From assembly GCA_020025095.1 (NCBI GenBank), contig JAHHSS010000020.1, positions 1-19,504 of the forward strand: DNA of 19,504 bases, given 5' to 3'. Numbering within the stretch: position 1 is the first letter of the stretch; the number at the start of each line of letters is the position of its first letter. The DNA comes from Peptostreptococcus sp. (GTDB lineage: Bacteria; Bacillota; Clostridia; Peptostreptococcales; Peptostreptococcaceae). The notes under the pieces are model-generated. The model had not been told where the DNA came from. It did no database searches and was given only the letters and a program-made list of their open reading frames with translations. Positions 13,574 through 19,504 of this stretch are shown here, in pieces. The position numbers were made by a program, and so were the translations under genes.

Positions 13574-15232
13574 ATGAATTTAGGAAGAAAATTATGTGCA
13601 ATTAGTTTGTCGGGATTAATGCTACTTATGACAGGATGTGGAGGTTCTAATAGTGGTTCTAAGGAAGGAAACACAATAAGCCAGGCTATAGTTTCTGATC
13701 CTACTACATTAGACCCTCAAAAAGGTTCAGATGTATACGGAAATGCAATGGTAGTAAATACAATGGAGCCTCTTTTGAGACTTAAGGATGGAAAAGAAGG
13801 CGCTCATGAAACAACAGAGATTGAAAAGGCAGCAGCTTCTGATTATAAAGTATCAGAGGATGGTATGACATACACATTTACATTAAGGGACGGATTAAAG
13901 TGGGATGATGGAAAACCTTTAACTGCTAAAGATTATGAATATGGTATAAAGAGAACTGCTGACCCTAAAACAGGTGCTGAATCAGCATTTTTACTAGACC
14001 CTATTAAAAACTTTAAAAGGGTAAACGATCCAAAAATCAATGCTTCTCTTGATGAGTTAGGCGTTAAAGCATTAGATGATAAAACTTTAGAAATAAAGTT
14101 AGAAACGCCTACTTCATATTTTTTAAGACTAATACCTTTCAGAACTATGTTACCACAGAGAAAAGATGTTGTTGAAAAATATGGTGATAAATACGGTTCT
14201 GAAGCAGATTGCTATATGGGATGCGGTCCATACAAGCTAACTGAATGGGTTCATGGCTCAAAGATTACCTTAGAAAAAAATGAAAATTACTGGAATAAAG
14301 AAAATGTTAAAAATGATAAGGTAGATGTAAAAATAATAAATGATACAAATGCACTTTTAACTGCATTTGAAAATGGAGAAATAGATAAGTGTAGTACAAA
14401 TTTATCTGAGTGGGTAGATAAATTTAAAGAAAATAAAGACATAGAAAAGCATAAAGTTTCTTTACCATCAGTTGATTATCTATCATTAAATCACAAAGAT
14501 AAGTTGATTTCAAATAAAAAAATAAGATTAGCATTGATGCTAGCATTAGATAGACATGATATGAATAAATCATTAATGAAGGGTGTAAACAAAGAAGCTG
14601 AATATTGGGTTCCAGAGGCTATAGGCGTAGAAGGTGTTAATTTCAGAGAAAAGGCTGGAAATCCAATGGATAGTTTAAAGAAAAAATATCCTGATCCAAA
14701 GAAATTATTTATTGAAGGTATGAAAGAACTTGGACTTGGAGAAGATCCTTCTAAAGTAAACATAGAATTTATTTGCACAAATAGTCCATTAGTTAAGAAA
14801 TATGGTGAATATATACAACAGTGCTATCATAATAAACTTGGAATAAATATTAAGCTAGAAATGATGGAATGGCCAATACTTGCAGGAAAAATAAATAAGG
14901 GTGATTATCAGGTTGGTTATTTAGCATGGACTGCAGACTATGATGATCCATCAGCTATGTTGTCAATGTTTAAGTCTAATGCTAATGTAGTTAATACTGG
15001 TTGGTCTAGTCCAGAATTTGATCAGTTTGTAACAAAAGGTATAGAAGCAGGTGATACAAATTCTGCTATAGAAAATTATAAAAAGGCCGAAGAACTACTA
15101 ATTGATGATGCGGTAGTTGTTCCTATAATGACTGGAGAAACAAATATCTTTACTAAGAAATACTTAAAAGGAAATATGTATAATCAATTCTCTACAATGG
15201 GATATCAGACACTATATATAGAAAATAAATAA
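13574..15232 (+). CDS. oppA: Oligopeptide ABC transporter substrate-binding lipoprotein
   Basis: Extracellular peptide-binding protein (SBP_bac_5 family) that delivers oligopeptides to the OppBC channel. A lipoprotein signal runs from residue 1 (MNLGRKLCAIS) to the lipobox LMTGC with C22 as the lipidated cysteine. The Met at -3 is less usual than Leu. Family segments include DPTTLDPQK, a GCGPYKLTEW segment, LALMLALDR, and a YLAWTADYDDPSAML segment near the C terminus. I place the start at ATG 13574. An ORF is open from GTG 13535 and there is an ATG at 13565, but AAGGAG (13557-13562) is only 2 bases from 13565 and 11 from 13574, and 13574 gives a normal signal peptide. The mature protein is of usual length (552 residues with the signal). 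It is the first gene of oppABCDF. Oligopeptide versus dipeptide specificity cannot be read from the sequence. Confidence 0.92.
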   Translation: MNLGRKLCAISLSGLMLLMTGCGGSNSGSKEGNTISQAIVSDPTTLDPQKGSDVYGNAMVVNTMEPLLRLKDGKEGAHETTEIEKAAASDYKVSEDGMTYTFTLRDGLKWDDGKPLTAKDYEYGIKRTADPKTGAESAFLLDPIKNFKRVNDPKINASLDELGVKALDDKTLEIKLETPTSYFLRLIPFRTMLPQRKDVVEKYGDKYGSEADCYMGCGPYKLTEWVHGSKITLEKNENYWNKENVKNDKVDVKIINDTNALLTAFENGEIDKCSTNLSEWVDKFKENKDIEKHKVSLPSVDYLSLNHKDKLISNKKIRLALMLALDRHDMNKSLMKGVNKEAEYWVPEAIGVEGVNFREKAGNPMDSLKKKYPDPKKLFIEGMKELGLGEDPSKVNIEFICTNSPLVKKYGEYIQQCYHNKLGINIKLEMMEWPILAGKINKGDYQVGYLAWTADYDDPSAMLSMFKSNANVVNTGWSSPEFDQFVTKGIEAGDTNSAIENYKKAEELLIDDAVVVPIMTGETNIFTKKYLKGNMYNQFSTMGYQTLYIENK

Positions 15233-15294
15233 AAAGTTATGTTTTGATTGATATAAAAGTGTTTTATATTCGATAATATAACTAATATGTGATG

Positions 15295-15326
15295 TTTTGG
15301 TTGCCTAATTTGTTAGGCAACCAAAA
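15295..15326 (+). promoter_or_regulatory. Strong intercistronic hairpin between oppA and oppB
   Basis: TTTTGGTTGCCTAA (15295-15308) pairs perfectly over 14 bp with TTAGGCAACCAAAA (15313-15326) around a TTTG loop. The bases after it are ATTAAAAGG, with no T-run. It is therefore more likely a 3'-end stabiliser or partial stop that keeps oppA mRNA in excess over the permease genes, as is common for binding-protein operons. Confidence 0.7.
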
Positions 15327-15342
15327 ATTAAAAGGAGTAAGT

Positions 15343-16269
15343 ATGTTAAAATATATAATAAAAAGAACAATATACATGGTTATTACTCTGTTTATTATAA
15401 CAACAGTTACATTTTTCTTAATGCACAATATCCAGGGTGATCCATTGTCAGCGATGGGAAAAACTCTCCCACCACAAACTGTAGAAAATTATAAAGTTAA
15501 ATATGGCTTAGATAAACCAGTAGCGGAACAATATGGAATTTTCTTAAAAAATGCTTTAAAGGGTGATTTAGGTTCATCTTATAAATTTCCAGGTAGGGAT
15601 GTTGCAGAAACAATAAAAAAGACTGCACCTGTATCAGGAAGAATTGGTGGACAAGCTATGGTAGTAGGTCTTGTAATAGGAATAACTCTTGGTATAATAG
15701 CAGCTTTAAATAGAGGAAGATGGCCAGATTATCTGGTAAGCGTTTTAGCAATTTTGGGAATAACAATTCCAGTTTTTATAATGGGTTCCCTTCTGATGAT
15801 GATTTTCTCACAAAAGCTACATCTTCTACCAACAACAGGTTGGGGTGGATTTAAATATACTATTATGCCTACAATAGCTATGTGTTTCGGCTCTATAGCA
15901 ACTTATGCGAGATATATGAGAAGTACTGTCCTAGAAGTTTTGAGTTCTGATTACATTCTTACAGCAAAGGCAAAGGGTGTATCAAAATTCAATATAATAA
16001 GAAAGCATGTTTTCAGAAATGCCATATTGCCTATAATAACTATAATAGGTCCTCAAATAGTGGGAATATTTACTGGGTCATTCATTATTGAAAATATGTT
16101 TAGTATTCCAGGTTTAGGATATTATTTCGTTAATTCTATTCAATCTAGAGACTATCCAATGATTATTGGTACAACAATATTTTATGCATTTTTATTTTTA
16201 ATTGCATTGCTAGTAGTTGATATTGTTTATGGATTTGCAGATCCAAGAATAAAAGTGATAGAGGATTAA
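15343..16269 (+). CDS. oppB: Oligopeptide ABC transporter permease OppB
   Basis: Inner-membrane permease (BPD_transp_1) that forms the peptide channel together with OppC. The 308 residues start MLKYIIKRTIY, with a first membrane helix at about 9-28, followed by the OppB-type motifs GDPL and YGLDKP. More helices follow the long extracellular loop. The EAA loop that contacts the ATPases is at about 203-230 (YILTAKAKGVSKFNIIRKH). The C terminus YGFADPRIK is typical. I choose ATG 15343 because it follows AAAGGAG at good spacing. The frame is open further upstream to a GTG at 15289, but those codons fall inside the strong hairpin at 15295-15326 and would add a non-homologous extension. oppC starts 11 bases downstream. 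Confidence 0.93.
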   Translation: MLKYIIKRTIYMVITLFIITTVTFFLMHNIQGDPLSAMGKTLPPQTVENYKVKYGLDKPVAEQYGIFLKNALKGDLGSSYKFPGRDVAETIKKTAPVSGRIGGQAMVVGLVIGITLGIIAALNRGRWPDYLVSVLAILGITIPVFIMGSLLMMIFSQKLHLLPTTGWGGFKYTIMPTIAMCFGSIATYARYMRSTVLEVLSSDYILTAKAKGVSKFNIIRKHVFRNAILPIITIIGPQIVGIFTGSFIIENMFSIPGLGYYFVNSIQSRDYPMIIGTTIFYAFLFLIALLVVDIVYGFADPRIKVIED

Positions 16270-16280
16270 GGAGAAATAGT

Positions 16281-17198
16281 ATGGAAAGAATAGATCAAAG
16301 TAAATTTAAAAAAATTTCCAATAGGGAAAAATCTTCAGAATTTATTGCTAGACCTGTAGTAACATACTGGTCTGACGCATGGAGAAGATTTAAGTGTAAT
16401 AAAATGGCTATGGTTGCTTTGGCTATATTGGTGGCTTTAATAGTAATGGTAATAATAGGTCCTATGATTTCTGGCTATTCATATAGAGCTGTAGTAGGAC
16501 CACCGAATTTAGCTCCAAATGGAAAATATTGGTTTGGAACGGACGAATTGGGAAGAGATATATTCACAAGAATATGGAAAGGCGGAAGAATATCTATATT
16601 AATTGGTATTTTGGGAGCAATTATAGGTACTTTAATAGGAAGCGTATATGGTGCTCTTTCAGCTTATTTAGGGGGTAGAGTAGATACTATTATGATGAGA
16701 ATAATAGAAATACTATACTCTATACCATATTTGCTATTAGTTATAGTGTTGAGATTGGCACTTAATTCTAATGGAATAGGAACTCTTATACTAGCAATGT
16801 CCATAACAGGATGGTGTGGTTTAGCAAGATTAGTTCGTGGTCAAGTTTTATCTCTAAAAGAGCAAGATTTTGTAATGGCTGCAGAAGTACTAGGTGTCAG
16901 CCAAAAAGATATTATAATTAAGCATTTAATTCCCAATACATTAAATGTAATATTAGTATCCATTTCTTTTGATGTACCGGGATATATTTTCAGTGAAGCA
17001 TTTTTAAGTTACTTGGGATTAGGGGTGCAACCACCGGATGCATCTTGGGGACTTATGGCATCAGTAGCACAACAAAACTTCCAGTTCTACCCATATCAGC
17101 TATTTTTCCCTGCGCTTATGATTGGTCTCACAATGCTTTCATTTACATTATTGGGAGATGGTTTGAGAGATGCACTTGATCCAAACTTAAGAAAGTAG
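16281..17198 (+). CDS. oppC: Oligopeptide ABC transporter permease OppC
   Basis: Second channel-forming permease of the importer (BPD_transp_1, with the OppC-type N-terminal region). Of 305 residues, a cytoplasmic N-terminal stretch including SYWSDAWRRFKCNKMAM-like residues precedes the first helix (about 43-65). The conserved FGTDELGRDIFTRIWKGGR follows on the outside. The EAA loop, AAEVLGVSQKDIIIKHLIPN, is at about 200-219. The C terminus GDGLRDALDPNLRK is the classic OppC/DppC ending. The start has an AAGGAG site and is 11 bases after oppB. Its stop is 8 bases before oppD, whose ribosome site overlaps the end of this gene, so the two are probably translationally coupled. Confidence 0.94.
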   Translation: MERIDQSKFKKISNREKSSEFIARPVVTYWSDAWRRFKCNKMAMVALAILVALIVMVIIGPMISGYSYRAVVGPPNLAPNGKYWFGTDELGRDIFTRIWKGGRISILIGILGAIIGTLIGSVYGALSAYLGGRVDTIMMRIIEILYSIPYLLLVIVLRLALNSNGIGTLILAMSITGWCGLARLVRGQVLSLKEQDFVMAAEVLGVSQKDIIIKHLIPNTLNVILVSISFDVPGYIFSEAFLSYLGLGVQPPDASWGLMASVAQQNFQFYPYQLFFPALMIGLTMLSFTLLGDGLRDALDPNLRK

Positions 17199-17206
17199 GT
17201 AATGAT

Positions 17207-18289
17207 ATGTCTGATATAATTGAAAAAAATAATGAATTTGAAAATAAATCAAATAAAAAAACGAGAGAAAGAATAGATTACTCTGATAGAAAAAAGATAT
17301 TAGAAGTAAAATCACTAAATATTTCTTTTAATACATATGCTGGAGAAGTAAAAGCAGTTAGAGGTGTTAATTTTGATATATATGAAGGCGAAGCCTTGGC
17401 TTTTGTCGGTGAAAGTGGTTGCGGAAAAACAGTAGTATCAAAGGCAATTTTGCAAATACTACCAGAGCATAATTCTGAAATAAAAAAAGAATCATCGATA
17501 AAATATATGGGTGAAGAAGTTTTAAATATGTCTAAAAAAAGACTTCAATCATATAAAGGTTCTGATGTGTCTATGATTTTCCAAGATCCTATGACATCGT
17601 TAAATCCAACGATGAAAATAGGTAAGCAAATTGAAGAATCTATTTTATTACACACTAAAATGAGCAAAGCTGAAGCAAAGGAAGAGGCAATTAGATTATT
17701 AAAAATGGTTAATATACCTAATGCCGAAGAAAGAGTAAAACAATATCCACATGAACTGTCAGGTGGTATGAGACAGAGAGTGATGATTGCAATTGCTCTT
17801 GCATGTAATCCGAATTTGATTTTGGCAGATGAGCCTACAACTGCTCTTGATGTAACTGTGCAAGCTCAAATATTGGATTTATTGAGAGAATTAAGAGATA
17901 AAAATAATACTTCGATTGTTCTTGTTACACACGATTTAGGTGTTGTAGCTGATTTTGCAGATAGGATACAAATAATGTATGCGGGTGAAATAATGGAAGT
18001 TGGAACTGTAAGAGAAATATTTGAAGATCCAAAGCATCCATATACATGGGCTTTGTTGATGAGTGTTCCTAGACTAGATATAGAGGAAAGAACAGAATTA
18101 TATTCTTTAGAGGGAACGCCACCAGATCTGCTACTTGATATAAAGGGATGTCCATTCGTAGATAGATGTGATTATGCTATGGAGATATGTAGAGAGAGAA
18201 AGCCTGAAACAACTGCATTTTCTGAATTTCATAAATGCAGATGCTGGCTAAATCATGAAAATGCACCAAAAGTAGAAAAACCATGCTAG
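17207..18289 (+). CDS. oppD: Oligopeptide ABC transporter ATP-binding protein OppD
   Basis: Cytoplasmic ATPase that powers peptide import, pairing with OppF. Walker A GESGCGKT is at 68-75, the signature LSGGMRQR at 184-191, and Walker B ends LILADEP with D208-E209. A C-terminal oligo_HPY domain carries cysteines (CPFVDRC, then EIC, then KCRCW). This cysteine cluster is typical of the Opp/Dpp ATPase C terminus and may bind an iron-sulfur cluster, as reported in some homologues. An N-terminal extension of about 28 hydrophilic residues precedes the usual ILEVKSLNISF start of the ABC domain. The ribosome site (TAGGT, overlapping the oppC stop) is weak for this genome. Length (360) is slightly above the common 330-350 because of the extension. 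Confidence 0.94.
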   Translation: MSDIIEKNNEFENKSNKKTRERIDYSDRKKILEVKSLNISFNTYAGEVKAVRGVNFDIYEGEALAFVGESGCGKTVVSKAILQILPEHNSEIKKESSIKYMGEEVLNMSKKRLQSYKGSDVSMIFQDPMTSLNPTMKIGKQIEESILLHTKMSKAEAKEEAIRLLKMVNIPNAEERVKQYPHELSGGMRQRVMIAIALACNPNLILADEPTTALDVTVQAQILDLLRELRDKNNTSIVLVTHDLGVVADFADRIQIMYAGEIMEVGTVREIFEDPKHPYTWALLMSVPRLDIEERTELYSLEGTPPDLLLDIKGCPFVDRCDYAMEICRERKPETTAFSEFHKCRCWLNHENAPKVEKPC

Positions 18290-18309
18290 GAGGACATATG
18301 GACATATGA
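18288..18309 (+). promoter_or_regulatory. Duplicated start region of oppF with a three-codon decoy ORF
   Basis: AGGAGG (18288-18293) overlaps the oppD stop. The 8-mer GGACATAT is present twice in tandem, at 18292-18299 and 18300-18307, creating two ATGs. The first (18298) is 4 bases from AGGAGG but reads only Met-Asp-Ile-stop. The second (18306) is the true oppF start, 12 bases from AGGAGG. The decoy's TGA (18307-18309) overlaps the oppF ATG as ATGA, a classic reinitiation arrangement. Confidence 0.7.
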
Positions 18310-19289
18310 AAGATAATAAAAAAGAAGTACTTATTGAATTGAAAAATTTAAATAAATATTTTAAAATAGGAAAAGAAAAAACATTAAAGGCAGTAGATAA
18401 TATAAATCTAAATATTTATAGAGGAGAAACATTTGGTCTTGTAGGAGAATCAGGATGTGGAAAAACTACATGCGGTAGAACAATTATAAATCTTTATCAA
18501 CCTACTAGTGGTCAAGTTATTTATAATGGTATAGATACAAAGGGATTAAAAGGAAAAGAGTTGAAAAAATTTAGAAAAAGTGCTCAGATGATATTTCAAG
18601 ATCCATATGCATCATTAGATCCCAAAATGACAATAGGAGATATAATAGAAGAAGGAATAAGAGTCCATTTTAAAGATTTGTCTGAAAAAGAAATTAGAGA
18701 TAGAGTAACAGTGTTACTAAAAACAGTTGGGTTAAACGCAGAACATAGTGCAAGATTCCCAAGAGAACTATCTGGTGGACAAAGGCAAAGAATAGGCATA
18801 GCAAGAGCTTTGGCTATTGAACCTGATTTTATAGTTTGTGATGAGCCTATATCAGCTTTGGATGTATCAATACAGGCTCAAATTGTAAACTTACTAATTG
18901 ATTTACAAAAAAAGAAAAATTTAACATATTTATTTATATCTCATGATTTGTCAATGATAAAGCACATTAGTAATAGAATAGGGGTTATGTACTTAGGAAG
19001 TTTGGTAGAAGTATCACCAAGTGAAAGTTTATACAAAAATCCAATGCACCCTTACACTCAAGCACTAATATCATCTATTCCAATACCAGATCCAAATGTA
19101 AATTCTGCAGATAGAATAAAATTAGAAGGAGAAATACCATCTCCTATAGATGCTCCAGAGGGCTGTAAGTTCTCAACTAGATGTAGATATGCTAAGGATA
19201 TATGTAAAAAGGAAAGACCGATATTAAAAGAGGTTGAACCAGAACATTTTGTCGCTTGCCATATGTTTGATAAAATGAAGGAAAAATAA
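18306..19289 (+). CDS. oppF: Oligopeptide ABC transporter ATP-binding protein OppF
   Basis: Second ATPase of the peptide importer, working as a heterodimer with OppD. Of 327 residues, Walker A GESGCGKT is at 47-54, the signature LSGGQRQRIGIA at 155-166, and Walker B FIVCDEP has D179-E180, followed by ISALD. The C-terminal oligo_HPY domain includes CKFSTRCRYAKDIC and a later AC, a cysteine arrangement like that in OppD. ATG 18306 is the only start that gives the ABC domain its normal beginning (VLIELKNLNKYFK). The nearer ATG at 18298 is out of frame and leads to a stop after three codons. It is the last gene of the opp operon. Confidence 0.94.
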   Translation: MKDNKKEVLIELKNLNKYFKIGKEKTLKAVDNINLNIYRGETFGLVGESGCGKTTCGRTIINLYQPTSGQVIYNGIDTKGLKGKELKKFRKSAQMIFQDPYASLDPKMTIGDIIEEGIRVHFKDLSEKEIRDRVTVLLKTVGLNAEHSARFPRELSGGQRQRIGIARALAIEPDFIVCDEPISALDVSIQAQIVNLLIDLQKKKNLTYLFISHDLSMIKHISNRIGVMYLGSLVEVSPSESLYKNPMHPYTQALISSIPIPDPNVNSADRIKLEGEIPSPIDAPEGCKFSTRCRYAKDICKKERPILKEVEPEHFVACHMFDKMKEK

Positions 19290-19336
19290 AAATTAACCCT
19301 CATATTAAAAAAGGAAATTTTAAACTTAATACTATT

Positions 19337-19420
19337 AATAAAAGGAGATTCATCATAATTTCGAAGTTTTAGTTAAATGCTAGGGTTGTGATGAATCACT
19401 TTTATTATAATGATTTTTTG
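19337..19420 (+). terminator. Long-stem hairpin after oppF, probable operon terminator
   Basis: AATAAAAG (19337-19344) pairs with CTTTTATT (19399-19406), and GATTCATCA (19347-19355) with TGATGAATC (19389-19397). The two helices are perfect, separated by a small internal loop (two bases against one). A 33-base loop lies inside, and a T-run (19414-19419) follows 7 bases after the stem. It probably ends the opp transcript, although the large loop is unusual for an intrinsic terminator. Confidence 0.5.
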
Positions 19421-19442
19421 TATTTATAGGGATAATTTATAG

Positions 19443-19469
19443 AATAATGAATAATAATTTATTATTTTT
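19443..19469 (+). terminator. Weak all-AT hairpin near the window end
   Basis: AATAATGAAT (19443-19452) pairs with ATTTATTATT (19457-19466) with one G-U pair, then TTT. It is a weak second terminator candidate. The last bases (from ATG 19483) are richer in G and C but too short to interpret. Confidence 0.3.
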
Positions 19470-19504
19470 GGTAAAATAAAAATGCCGTCGTACAGCAGAT
19501 ATAT

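Noticed and set aside
15289..15342. Longer oppB start at GTG 15289
   Set aside because: The extension is encoded by the strong hairpin, lacks a ribosome site and is not part of normal OppB; ATG 15343 has a good site.
19483..19504. Possible start of another gene at the window end (ATG 19483)
   Set aside because: Only seven codons are visible and there is no clear Shine-Dalgarno; the stretch cannot be judged.

Overview
The window is AT-rich chromosomal DNA with strong Shine-Dalgarno sites (GGAGG-type), extended -10 promoters of the TGnTATAAT form and U-tailed hairpin terminators. This points to a low-GC Firmicute. A dlt operon that begins with dltD, a class Ib ribonucleotide reductase, a large L,D-transpeptidase and an Opp importer together suggest a clostridial, Peptostreptococcaceae-like anaerobe. 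The dltD-first order resembles the dltDABC operon described in Clostridioides difficile. The assignment is inferred from gene content only, because there is no rRNA in the window. I saw no tRNA, rRNA, CRISPR array, insertion sequence or prophage gene.

Layout: (1) 19-1203, an orphan Rossmann-fold methyltransferase with a PCCQHE motif. (2) 1392-6073, the D-alanylation operon dltD-dltX-dltA-dltB-dltC, which esterifies teichoic acids with D-alanine. It includes a 40-codon dltX, easily missed, whose product ends in FIYNEF. A 170-base gap with a perfect 14-bp hairpin and an oddly spaced ribosome site separates dltC from dltB. (3) 6349-8852, a single-gene unit for a membrane-anchored L,D-transpeptidase with a cytoplasmic charged region of about 345 residues. 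(4) 8966-12350, nrdE-nrdF behind a structured leader, without nrdI or nrdH beside them. (5) 12349-12867 on the minus strand, a Gx-transporter / heptaprenyl diphosphate synthase component I membrane protein. It converges on nrdF and shares a bidirectional terminator with it. (6) 13191 to about 19420, a complete oligopeptide ABC importer operon, oppA-B-C-D-F, with a long AT-rich leader. It has a strong hairpin between oppA and oppB and an 8-bp tandem duplication over the oppF start.

How the genes fit together: the dlt operon and the L,D-transpeptidase both modify the cell envelope (teichoic acid charge and peptidoglycan 3-3 cross-links). NrdEF supplies deoxyribonucleotides. Opp imports peptides for amino-acid metabolism. 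All genes are ordinary core functions and none appears broken.

I found no clear new biological system. The observations most worth a second look are small-scale: dltX, the dltB-dltC gap, the duplicated oppF start region, the N-terminal region of the transpeptidase, and several unexplained RNA-like hairpins between operons.
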